A DNA stretch of 64,000 nucleotides from AEGEAN-183 sp964614345 (lineage in GTDB: Bacteria > Pseudomonadota > Gammaproteobacteria > Magnimaribacterales > Magnimaribacteraceae): contig CAZTLP010000003.1 of the NCBI GenBank assembly GCA_964614345.1, positions 12,644 to 76,643 of the forward strand, in the 5' to 3' direction. Positions 17,635 through 25,397 of this stretch are shown here, one piece after another (positions within the stretch are counted from its first letter, which is position 1; the number at the start of each line of letters is the position of its first letter). A program made the position numbers and the translations under genes. A model generated the notes under the pieces. It was not told the DNA's origin and did no database searches. It saw only the letters and a program-made list of their open reading frames with translations.

Positions 17635-18654
17635 ATGGCACAAAAGAAGGTAACAAATATCAAAGAGGTAGATAAAACCAAGCAGCTAGAAGCAGCGCTA
17701 GGTCAAATTGAAAGACAATTTGGCACTGGTACTGTTATGCGCATGGGGGATAAGAAAAAAGAGAAGATACCAGCCATATCAACAGGATCACTTGGATTGG
17801 ACTTAGCGTTGGGAATTGGCGGCTTACCTAGAGGAAGGGTTGTCGAAATATATGGTCCTGAGTCTTCTGGAAAAACAACTTTAACCTTAGAGGTCATTGC
17901 TCAATGTCAAAAGCTTGGTGGCACTGCAGCCTTTATTGATGCAGAACACGCCTTGGATCCTATTTACGCTGAGAAACTAGGTGTTAATGTCGAAGAATTA
18001 CTTATTTCCCAACCTGATACAGGAGAGCAGGCTTTGGAAGTAGCTGACATAATGGTCCATTCAGGAGGGATAGATGTTTTAGTAATTGATTCCGTTGCCG
18101 CTTTAGTACCAAAGGCTGAAATTGAAGGAGAAATGGGAGATACTCATGTTGGCCTTCAAGCTAGGTTGATGTCGCAAGCTTTAAGAAAAATTACAGGTAA
18201 TGTTAAGAGGTCTAATACTTTAGTAATTTTTATCAATCAGATTCGACACAAAATAGGAGTAATGTTCGGGAGTCCAGAAACCACTTCTGGAGGTAATGCC
18301 CTTAAATTTTACTCTTCAGTTAGATTGGATATTAGAAGGATAGGTACAGTTAAAGAAGGAGATGAAGCTGTAGGTAATGAAACTAGAGTCAAGGTTGTAA
18401 AAAATAAAGTTTCTCCTCCTTTCAAACAAGCTGAGTTTCAGATTATTTACAATAAAGGGATAAACAGACTAGGGGAGCTTTTAGATAGAGGGTCTGATCT
18501 GGGTATCGTTGAGAAATCTGGAGCTTGGTATAGCTTAGAAGGTGAGAAAATAGGCCAAGGTAAATCTAAGGCCGCTGAATTTTTAGAAGAAAACCCTAAG
18601 ATAGCTGCAAAAATAGAAAAACTGATATTAGAAACTCTTGCCGATAAAGAATAA
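17635..18654 (+). CDS. recA: Recombinase RecA
   Basis: Strand-exchange ATPase of homologous recombination and co-protease of LexA. The 339 residues contain Walker A GPESSGKTT, the FIDAEHALDP motif, DSVAALVPKAEIEGEMGD, and loop 2 region NQIRHKIGVMFGSPETTSGGNALKFY. No intein is present. It has an SOS box and a strong ribosome-binding site. recX, the usual downstream partner, is missing; proS follows on the opposite strand after 16 bp. Confidence 0.98.
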   Translation: MAQKKVTNIKEVDKTKQLEAALGQIERQFGTGTVMRMGDKKKEKIPAISTGSLGLDLALGIGGLPRGRVVEIYGPESSGKTTLTLEVIAQCQKLGGTAAFIDAEHALDPIYAEKLGVNVEELLISQPDTGEQALEVADIMVHSGGIDVLVIDSVAALVPKAEIEGEMGDTHVGLQARLMSQALRKITGNVKRSNTLVIFINQIRHKIGVMFGSPETTSGGNALKFYSSVRLDIRRIGTVKEGDEAVGNETRVKVVKNKVSPPFKQAEFQIIYNKGINRLGELLDRGSDLGIVEKSGAWYSLEGEKIGQGKSKAAEFLEENPKIAAKIEKLILETLADKE

Positions 18655-18670
18655 GTATATTTAGATCTAT

Positions 18671-19942
18671 TTAGAGAGTCTTATTTATAACTTCATCTAG
18701 GTTGAGTAAGGATATTTTATCTTCACCTCTTATTTTGAATTCAACCTTACCTTCTTTAAAAGACTTTTCTCCAAGAATGATCATTTGAGGAATACCCATT
18801 AACTCTATATCAGAAAATTTCACACCTGCACTTTGATCTCTATCATCCCAAAGAACTTGATGGCCTTTTTCTTTAAGTGAGTTGTATATTTCACTACATT
18901 GATTTTTAAGTTTAGTATCACCTTTAGGATTAATCTCTATCAAAGCAGTTTCGTAAGGACTAATCTCTTTAGGCCAGATTATTCCTTTTTCATCATGGTT
19001 TTGTTCAATAGCAGCCGCAACTATTCTTGATATACCTATTCCATAACAACCCATTTCAGGATGAATATTTCCTTTTTCTGTTTGTACGGTAAGTTTCATA
19101 CTTTCAGAGTATTTCTTTCCTAATTTAAAGATATGGCCAACCTCAATACCTCTTTTTAGTTTTAGTTTTCCTTTTCCATCAGGACTGTCTTGTCCTTCTA
19201 GGCTTTCTGGATTTTGGTCAGACATAGACTCAATAAGTAATTCAGCATTTATTGCGTAATTACTCTTATCACTAAAAGCTAATAGGTCTTCTCCTGAGTT
19301 AGCTAATACATGAAATTCTTCTGAATCAGACCCTCCAATGGCACCACTATCAGCTTTAACTATTCTGTAATCTAAACCAAGAGAATCAAAAACTTTGATA
19401 TAGGCCTCTCTCATAGACTGATAACTTTTATCCATTTTTTCCTCAGAAAGATCAAAGGAATATGCATCTTTCATTATGAATTCTCTAGACCTCATTACTC
19501 CGAATCTTGGTCTAATTTCATCTCTAAATTTAGTCTGTATTTGATAAAAAGTAATTGGTAGTTGCTTATGACTTCTAATTTCATTCCTACACAAGTCAGT
19601 AATAACTTCTTCATGTGTAGGGCCTAAGCAAAACTCTCTATCATGCCTATCCTCAAAAATGAGTAATTCTCTACCATATTGTTGCCATCTCCCTGTTTCT
19701 TTCCACAGATCACCTGGTTGTACCATTGGCATTAAAATCTCTTGAGCCCCTGAGTCATTCATTTCCTTTCTAACTACATCTTCTACTTTTCTTAGGACCT
19801 TTATTCCTAGAGGTAACCAGTTATATACACCCGAAGCAACTTTTCTTATTAACCCTGCTTTTATCATCAATTGATGGCTTACAGTTTCGGCATCTGAAGG
19901 GTTTTCTCTTTGAGTTGCTATGAATAAATTACTAGTTTTCAT
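18671..19942 (-). CDS. proS: Prolyl-tRNA synthetase, short form without editing domain
   Basis: Class II aminoacyl-tRNA synthetase charging tRNA-Pro. Motif 2 region KFRDEIRPRFGVMRSREFIMKD is split conventionally, motif 3 is GCYGIGISRIVAAAIEQ, and the anticodon-binding domain occupies about residues 325-423. The protein has only 423 residues, whereas the E. coli type has 572. The roughly 180-residue INS editing domain between motifs 2 and 3 is reduced to a linker of about 45 residues around YAINAELLIESMSDQ. Alphaproteobacterial enzymes look similar. Ala-tRNA-Pro proofreading in cis must therefore be absent. Confidence 0.95.
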   Translation of the reverse strand: MKTSNLFIATQRENPSDAETVSHQLMIKAGLIRKVASGVYNWLPLGIKVLRKVEDVVRKEMNDSGAQEILMPMVQPGDLWKETGRWQQYGRELLIFEDRHDREFCLGPTHEEVITDLCRNEIRSHKQLPITFYQIQTKFRDEIRPRFGVMRSREFIMKDAYSFDLSEEKMDKSYQSMREAYIKVFDSLGLDYRIVKADSGAIGGSDSEEFHVLANSGEDLLAFSDKSNYAINAELLIESMSDQNPESLEGQDSPDGKGKLKLKRGIEVGHIFKLGKKYSESMKLTVQTEKGNIHPEMGCYGIGISRIVAAAIEQNHDEKGIIWPKEISPYETALIEINPKGDTKLKNQCSEIYNSLKEKGHQVLWDDRDQSAGVKFSDIELMGIPQMIILGEKSFKEGKVEFKIRGEDKISLLNLDEVINKTL

Positions 19943-20018
19943 GGTTAATTTTTATTTATTCAATATTAACACTTAGTAAATCAGTAAACGAGATAATAAG
20001 TAAATAAGCTTAAGTTGG

Positions 20019-20024
20019 TATAAT
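20019..20024 (+). promoter_or_regulatory. Putative -10 element for the fmdB-like/aspS group
   Basis: A consensus TATAAT lies 15 bp before the ATG at 20040, in the 97-bp divergent region with proS. The expected start of transcription would fall near 20031, leaving a leader of about 9 bases with no Shine-Dalgarno sequence. I see no good -35 hexamer. The element is a sequence match only. Confidence 0.4.
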
Positions 20025-20039
20025 CCTAACTCAATTAGT

Positions 20040-20336
20040 ATGCCCACTTACGTTTTTAAAGAAAAAGGTAAAAGAAAATTGATTGAAGTTCAGATGAAAA
20101 TTTCTGAACTTGATTCTTTTAAGTTAAAGAACCCTAACCTTAAGCAGGTGCCAACGGCTCCTTCTTTTAGATTGAAGGGGACAGGTTGGTATGAAACTGA
20201 TTTTAAGACTGGGAAAAAGAAGAACTTAGCTAAAAGTGATGATGATAAGCAAGTAAAAAAAGATAAAAGTAAGGATGAAAGCAAAAAAAAGAAGGAACAG
20301 AATAAAAAGAAAGAGGTCAAATCAGAAAACTCTTAA
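20040..20336 (+). CDS. FmdB-family relative that has lost its zinc ribbon
   Basis: A 98-residue protein in the position normally taken by FmdB just upstream of aspS. The core SFRLKGTGWYETDFKTGKKK matches the C-terminal signature of proteobacterial FmdB proteins (FRLKGGGWYETDFK type), and MPTYVF resembles their MPIYEY start. The four cysteines of the usual CxxC..CxxC zinc ribbon are gone; the protein has no cysteine at all. The last 30 residues are almost entirely Lys, Asp, Glu and Ser. Function of the family is poorly known. Identification rests on synteny and the C-terminal motif. Confidence 0.7.
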   Translation: MPTYVFKEKGKRKLIEVQMKISELDSFKLKNPNLKQVPTAPSFRLKGTGWYETDFKTGKKKNLAKSDDDKQVKKDKSKDESKKKKEQNKKKEVKSENS

Positions 20337-20346
20337 AATGTAAACT

Positions 20347-22119
20347 ATGAAAAATTTAGAAAGTAATAACTGCGGGTCTTTGACTAAAAAGGAAGTTGAT
20401 TCTGTTGTTAAACTTAGTGGTTGGATCCACAGAAGAAGAGATCATGGAGGAGTTATTTTCTTTGATCTGAGAGATGAGTCTGGGGTAGTGCAAGTAGTTT
20501 ACAACCCGGATGAGAAGGACAGTTTTTCTTTAGCAGAGTCTTGTAGAAATGAATTCGTGATTTTTGTAGAGGGAAAGGTAAGAGAAAGACCTGAAGGCAC
20601 AGTCAATCCTGAAATGGATACAGGAGAAATAGAAGTAGTAGGTTCTTCATTAGAAATCTTAAACTCTTCTTTACCTATACCTTTCCAATTAGATGAATAC
20701 GCCTCAGTAGGGGAAGAAACAAGACTTAAATACAGATTCTTAGATTTGAGAAGAGAAGAAATGCAGAAGAACCTTAGATTAAGATCAAAGACTTCTAAGT
20801 GCGTTAGAGATTATCTTGAGGCCAATGAATTTATTGAAATTGAAACCCCATTACTTACAAAAGCCACCCCAGAAGGAGCAAGAGATTATTTAGTTCCTAG
20901 CAGAACTTATCCAGGTTCTTTTTTTGCGCTTCCTCAGTCTCCTCAATTATTCAAACAGACTTTAATGGCTTCAGGTTTCCAAAGATATTATCAATTTGCC
21001 AGATGCTTTAGAGATGAAGATCTTCGTGCAGATAGACAACCTGAATTTACTCAAATAGACCTTGAGTGTTCATTTGTAACTTCACAAAATATTAAAGATT
21101 TAGTCACTGAATTATTGAAAGATGTTTTCTCACAAGTTCTAGGGGTTAAGTTAGGTAAGTTTGATGAGATGACATATGCGGAAGCAATTACAAAATTTGG
21201 TACCGATAAACCAGATTTAAGGAATCCTCTTGTTTTAGAAGATGTTTCAGGGTTGTTTATAAATACAGAATTTAAGGTCTTTAAGGAACCAGCAAATTCT
21301 CAAGATGCAAGAATTGCATGCATGAGGGTTCCTGGAGGGGAAGAGTTAACAAGGAAACAAATAGATGATTACACGGATTTTGTATCCAATTTTGGCGCTA
21401 AAGGGTTAGCTTATATAAGAGTAGAAGATCCCAAGAAAGGCAAAGAGGGCTTGCAATCACCTATTATAAAATTTTTAGAAGATGATATTGTAAAAGCATT
21501 ACTAAAACAGGTAGGAGCAAAAAAAGGAGATATTATTTTTTTTGGTGCTGGCCCTAAAAAAATAGTTAATGACTCTTTAGGTGCATTGCGGGTTGAGTTA
21601 GGTAAAGACTTAAATTTATTAGATAAAGATTGGGCTCCTTGTTGGATAACAGATTTTCCAATGTTCGAACTTAATGCCAGTGGAGAAATTACTCCACTTC
21701 ATCATCCTTTTACATCTCCAAAATGTACAGAAGAGGAGCTTAAAGCTGATCCCCTTAACTGTTTATCTAATGCCTATGATGTTGTTCTTAATGGCTTAGA
21801 GCTAGGTGGTGGTTCGGTACGTATTCATGAACATGAGATGTTGTCCTCTGTGCTACAAGTATTGGGCATAGGTAAAAAAGAGAGTGAAGAAAAATTTGGA
21901 TTTTTATTATCTGCTTTAAAACATGGGTGTCCCCCTCATGCTGGATTAGCTATAGGCTATGATCGTTTAATTATGCTTTTGACCTCCTCTGAATCTATAA
22001 GAGATGTTATAGCTTTTCCAAAAACCCAAACAGCTTCATGTTTGTTGACTGATGCACCAGGTCAGGCTTCCTTAGAGCAACTGGAAGAATTAAAGATTAT
22101 TGTCGATGAGGATGACTAG
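20347..22119 (+). CDS. aspS: Aspartyl-tRNA synthetase
   Basis: Class II synthetase charging tRNA-Asp (possibly also tRNA-Asn if non-discriminating). The 590 residues match the bacterial type: an OB-fold anticodon domain with LSGWIHRRRDHGGVIFFDLRD, motif 2 FRDEDLRADRQPEFTQID, an inserted GAD domain (about residues 290-420), and motif 3 GLAIGYDRLIMLL. Start at ATG 20347, 10 bp after the FmdB-like gene. Followed by yebC after 2 bp, the usual order. Confidence 0.97.
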   Translation: MKNLESNNCGSLTKKEVDSVVKLSGWIHRRRDHGGVIFFDLRDESGVVQVVYNPDEKDSFSLAESCRNEFVIFVEGKVRERPEGTVNPEMDTGEIEVVGSSLEILNSSLPIPFQLDEYASVGEETRLKYRFLDLRREEMQKNLRLRSKTSKCVRDYLEANEFIEIETPLLTKATPEGARDYLVPSRTYPGSFFALPQSPQLFKQTLMASGFQRYYQFARCFRDEDLRADRQPEFTQIDLECSFVTSQNIKDLVTELLKDVFSQVLGVKLGKFDEMTYAEAITKFGTDKPDLRNPLVLEDVSGLFINTEFKVFKEPANSQDARIACMRVPGGEELTRKQIDDYTDFVSNFGAKGLAYIRVEDPKKGKEGLQSPIIKFLEDDIVKALLKQVGAKKGDIIFFGAGPKKIVNDSLGALRVELGKDLNLLDKDWAPCWITDFPMFELNASGEITPLHHPFTSPKCTEEELKADPLNCLSNAYDVVLNGLELGGGSVRIHEHEMLSSVLQVLGIGKKESEEKFGFLLSALKHGCPPHAGLAIGYDRLIMLLTSSESIRDVIAFPKTQTASCLLTDAPGQASLEQLEELKIIVDEDD

Positions 22120-22121
22120 TT

Positions 22122-22868
22122 ATGGCTGGGCATTCAAAATGGGCAAATATTAAGCATCGAAAAGGTAGGCAAGATGCTAAAAGAGGAAAAATATTTTCTC
22201 GCTTAATAAGAGAATTAACTGTTGCTTCAAAGCTAGGAGGACCTGCCCCAGAAGATAACCCCAGATTAAGAACAGCCCTTGATAAAGCTTTAAGCGCCAA
22301 TATGCCAAAGGACACCATTGAAAGAGCTATTAAAAGAGGATCTGGTTCAGCTGAAGGGGCGGATCTAGAAGAAACTACATATGAAGGCTATGGTCCTGGT
22401 GGGGTTGCAGTTATTGTTGAATCTATGACAGATAATAATAATAGAACTGTTGCAGAGGTTAGACATGCTTTTACTAAATCTGGTGGAAATTTAGGCACTG
22501 ATGGCTCAGTCTCCTACCTTTTTATTAAAAAAGGATTAATACAGATAAGTAAAAATTCAGATTATGAACAACTGATGGAAATTGCAATAGAAGCAGGAGC
22601 TGAGGATATAGAAGAGAATTTGGACAATTCACTCACTATTTCTACATTGCCCGAAGACTTTGAATTAGTTAAACAAGCATTGATTGAAGAAGAAGTTGAG
22701 ATAATAGAATCAGAAATTAGTTTAATACCAGAGACAAGTGTTTCAACTGATCTAGAGACTTCACTAAAGATTTATAAACTTTTAGAATCTTTAGAAGATC
22801 TAGACGACACCCAAAATGTACATTCAAATGCAGATTTTCCAGAAGAGATTATTGAACATATAAATTAA
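22122..22868 (+). CDS. yebC: YebC/PmpR-family protein (TACO1 type)
   Basis: Widely conserved protein described both as a DNA-binding regulator and as a ribosome-associated factor easing translation of difficult motifs. The 248 residues begin MAGHSKWANIKHRKGRQDAKRGK and contain the family motifs ENPRLRTALDKA (here DNPRLRTALDKA), YEGYGPGGVAVIVE and NRTVAEVRHAF. In most gammaproteobacteria ruvC, ruvA and ruvB follow; here a small nuclease gene follows after 2 bp. Confidence 0.95.
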   Translation: MAGHSKWANIKHRKGRQDAKRGKIFSRLIRELTVASKLGGPAPEDNPRLRTALDKALSANMPKDTIERAIKRGSGSAEGADLEETTYEGYGPGGVAVIVESMTDNNNRTVAEVRHAFTKSGGNLGTDGSVSYLFIKKGLIQISKNSDYEQLMEIAIEAGAEDIEENLDNSLTISTLPEDFELVKQALIEEEVEIIESEISLIPETSVSTDLETSLKIYKLLESLEDLDDTQNVHSNADFPEEIIEHIN

Positions 22869-22870
22869 TA

Positions 22871-23281
22871 ATGACAAATTCAAGAAATAAAGGTGCTTCA
22901 TTTGAAAGGGAAATAGGGAACCTATTAACTGAGGACCTTGGTCTAAAAAATAATATCAGAAGGATTCTAGAACAGACTAGGGAGAAACACCTCCCTGATC
23001 TCATGTTAGGAAGGTGGTACATAGAGTGTAAAAGATATGGTTCGGGTGCAGAGCCTCTGGAGGCATGGTGGCAGCAAGTGCTTGATGCTACCAGTGAACA
23101 AGGCATCCCAGCCCTGGTATATAAGTTTGATAGAAGACCTATAAAGGTGAGAGTGCCTCTTGGGGCAATTAATTCTGAATTAAATATAAATGCTCCTTAT
23201 ACCGCAGATTTACTTTGGGAAGATTTTATCTTTCTTCTAAAAAATCTTTATAAGGAAGATATAGAAAACCACGACTTATAA
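22871..23281 (+). CDS. Small PD-(D/E)XK nuclease, Holliday-junction-resolvase-like
   Basis: A 136-residue protein with a complete PD-(D/E)XK nuclease pattern. RNKGASFERE (Glu12/Glu14) forms the N-terminal helix, PD at 42-43 and IECK at 51-54 form the catalytic core, and WWQQ (66-69) is the following helix. The R-x-KG-x3-ER-E start, the PD and the E-x-K spacing resemble archaeal and phage Hjc-type resolvases. The gene sits exactly between yebC and ybgC, where ruvC-ruvA-ruvB normally lie, and none of those is present. A role in resolving recombination intermediates is inference; a phage-type endonuclease is the alternative. Confidence 0.7.
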   Translation: MTNSRNKGASFEREIGNLLTEDLGLKNNIRRILEQTREKHLPDLMLGRWYIECKRYGSGAEPLEAWWQQVLDATSEQGIPALVYKFDRRPIKVRVPLGAINSELNINAPYTADLLWEDFIFLLKNLYKEDIENHDL

Positions 23282-23283
23282 AG

Positions 23284-23682
23284 ATGCATATATTGCCTAT
23301 TAAGATTTACTACGAAGATACAGATGCACAAGGGGTGGTCTACTACGCAAACTATTTGAAATTTTTTGAGAGAGCTAGAACAGAGTTTCTTAGAGAAATA
23401 GGTTATAAGCAAAAAGAGCTAATGGAAAAGGGTGCAATTTTTGTAGTTAGAGAAGTTTCAGTTGAATTTAAAAAACCAGCTAACCTAGATCAGGAAATTG
23501 AAATTCATACTAGAATAATCAAAGCTGGAAAAGTTAGTTTTGACTTTAATCAAGAAGCTCTCAACAAGGAAGGTGATTTATTGTGTGGAGGTATTGTTAA
23601 GTGTGGTTGTCTTACTTTGAGAGACTTCAAACCCAAAGCTCTCCCTAGTAAGTTACATCAAGGTATGAAATCATTGCTATAG
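23284..23682 (+). CDS. ybgC: Tol-Pal-associated acyl-CoA thioesterase YbgC
   Basis: Hot-dog-fold thioesterase, first gene of the tol-pal operon. The 132 residues show the family signature YYEDTDAQGVVYYANYLKFF with the catalytic Asp at residue 14, followed by RARTEFLRE. E. coli YbgC hydrolyses short-chain acyl-CoA and associates with phospholipid enzymes. It is 2 bp after the nuclease gene and 5 bp before tolQ. Confidence 0.95.
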   Translation: MHILPIKIYYEDTDAQGVVYYANYLKFFERARTEFLREIGYKQKELMEKGAIFVVREVSVEFKKPANLDQEIEIHTRIIKAGKVSFDFNQEALNKEGDLLCGGIVKCGCLTLRDFKPKALPSKLHQGMKSLL

Positions 23683-23687
23683 AAATT

Positions 23688-24356
23688 ATGTCATATTCAG
23701 TCATAGATCTTTTTATCAACGCAAGTTTAGTAGTTCAGTTGGTGATTTTTTTGCTGCTATTGGCTTCTATTTTCTCTTGGATGGTAATTTTTGAAAGATG
23801 GATATTTTTAAATAAATCTAAACAGGAACTTGTTAGATTTGAAGACTTGTTCTGGTCTGACGCAGGTTTAGAAGCCGTTTTTGATCAAGGAGAAGACGAG
23901 AACCACATTTCTATTGGAGCAGAGCGTATATTTAGATCTGGTTATCAAGAATACAAAAATATTAAAAGCCAGAATTTAGAACCTGAAACTGTTTTAGAGG
24001 GCTCTGAAAGAGCTATGAGGATATCCCTTTCCAGGGAGCAGACAGCCTTGGAAAAACACTTACCTTTTTTGGCTACTGTAGCCTCGGCATCTCCTTATGT
24101 AGGCTTATTTGGAACTGTCTGGGGCATAATGAATTCCTTCCGGGGCTTAGCGGAAACAAATCAAGCTACATTGTCTACAGTAGCACCTGGCATTTCTGAA
24201 GCTTTGATAGCTACAGCTATAGGTTTATTTGCAGCCATTCCTGCTTTAATTGCATACAACCGATATACGACCTCTGTTGAAACACTGCTTTCAAGTTTCG
24301 AAGATTTTATGGATGAATTCTCTATTGTTCTTCATAGAGATCTTTATAAGAAATGA
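23688..24356 (+). CDS. tolQ: Tol-Pal proton channel subunit TolQ
   Basis: Inner-membrane protein forming a proton-driven motor with TolR. The 222 residues contain three transmembrane helices at about 12-35, 125-150 and 160-185. The family regions LPFLATVASASPYVGLFGTVWGIM and APGISEALIATAIGLFAAIPA are clear. TolQ rather than ExbB is supported by the ybgC-tolQRAB-pal order. It overlaps tolR by 4 bp. Confidence 0.96.
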   Translation: MSYSVIDLFINASLVVQLVIFLLLLASIFSWMVIFERWIFLNKSKQELVRFEDLFWSDAGLEAVFDQGEDENHISIGAERIFRSGYQEYKNIKSQNLEPETVLEGSERAMRISLSREQTALEKHLPFLATVASASPYVGLFGTVWGIMNSFRGLAETNQATLSTVAPGISEALIATAIGLFAAIPALIAYNRYTTSVETLLSSFEDFMDEFSIVLHRDLYKK

Positions 24357-24778
24357 CTTCAAGAAGACGCAGAAGAACATTACTCTCAGAGATAAATGTG
24401 GTTCCTTATATTGATGTGATGCTAGTGCTGTTAGTAGTTTTTATGATAGCGGCTCCTTTAATGGTTCAAGGCGTTCTAGTAAATCTTCCTGAGACGCTTT
24501 CAGAACCTCTCCCAAGAGAAAAAAATGATCCACTAATTATTTCTATAAAGTCTGAAGGTACATTTTTTCTCGAAACGCAAGCTACTAAGAATACTCCTCT
24601 TGGTTTAGACGAGATTTCTATACAAGTAGAGAAGATTCTTAAAGCAAATCCTTCATTGCAAGTGGTAGTAAGGGGAGATGGGGGAGTTAAATATCAGAAA
24701 GTAATGGAGTTAATGTCAGTTCTTCAAGCTTCAGGAGCTGAAGATGTAGGCTTAATCACTCAACCACCTTCCTCTTAG
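24353..24778 (+). CDS. tolR: Tol-Pal system protein TolR
   Basis: Bitopic inner-membrane protein of the TolQR motor. The 141 residues have a basic N-terminus MTSRRRRRTLLSEINVVPYIDVML, with the essential transmembrane Asp of the YIDVMLVLLVVFM helix, and a periplasmic domain ending around LMSVLQASGAEDVGLIT. Size and motifs are standard. The start ATG overlaps the tolQ stop. Confidence 0.96.
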   Translation: MTSRRRRRTLLSEINVVPYIDVMLVLLVVFMIAAPLMVQGVLVNLPETLSEPLPREKNDPLIISIKSEGTFFLETQATKNTPLGLDEISIQVEKILKANPSLQVVVRGDGGVKYQKVMELMSVLQASGAEDVGLITQPPSS

Positions 24779-24781
24779 CTT

Positions 24782-25393
24782 GTGCAAAATTATTTCTCTG
24801 GCTTTCTAGTATCTTTTGTTCTGCATATAGGATTAGTTTTATCTTTTACAAATTTCTTTCAAATTGATGATCTTTATTCGTTAAATAAAATTGAGCCTAT
24901 GCCTGCTTATCTTGTATTTGAAAAACCACAAGTACTTAAAAAGATAACGAAAAATAAGATAGTAAAAAAGCAGATTTATGAAGAACCAGAAATTGCTTCT
25001 CCGATTCTAGAGATGGCGGATACAGGAGCTGAGTTAGAAAATATAAAAATAGAAAAAGATTTATTGCTAAAGGAAATTGTAAGCAATGAGACGAAGAGTT
25101 CGGTTGAAGAGATTTCTTTTTTTTCTAATCTTATCAGAGATCAAGTAATACTAAATTGGAAACAGCCAAGTTCTGCACAAAAGGGAATGACAGTAGAAAT
25201 ACTTATAACTCTTGTACCTACTGGAGAAATTATTCAAGTTAATTTAACTAAGTCCAGCGGTAACCAAGCTTTTGATAATTCTGCTTTAAATGCAGTTCAG
25301 AAAGTTTCGAAATTTGAAAATCTAGATATGGGAAGAAAATTATTTGATAACCATTTTAGAAAGTTTACTCTAGTATTTAATCCCGAAAATTAG
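24782..25393 (+). CDS. tolA: TolA, unusually short
   Basis: Links the TolQR motor to Pal across the periplasm. Start GTG 24782 gives 203 residues: one transmembrane helix at about 6-25, a linker of roughly 85 residues, then a TonB-like C-terminal domain (about 115-200) with LIRDQVILNWKQPSSAQKGM and FDNSALNAVQKVSKFE. E. coli TolA has about 421 residues with a long Ala/Lys-rich helical domain II; here that domain is almost absent. Assignment rests on the fold order and the operon position. Confidence 0.85.
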   Translation: MQNYFSGFLVSFVLHIGLVLSFTNFFQIDDLYSLNKIEPMPAYLVFEKPQVLKKITKNKIVKKQIYEEPEIASPILEMADTGAELENIKIEKDLLLKEIVSNETKSSVEEISFFSNLIRDQVILNWKQPSSAQKGMTVEILITLVPTGEIIQVNLTKSSGNQAFDNSALNAVQKVSKFENLDMGRKLFDNHFRKFTLVFNPEN

Positions 25394-25397
25394 ACCT

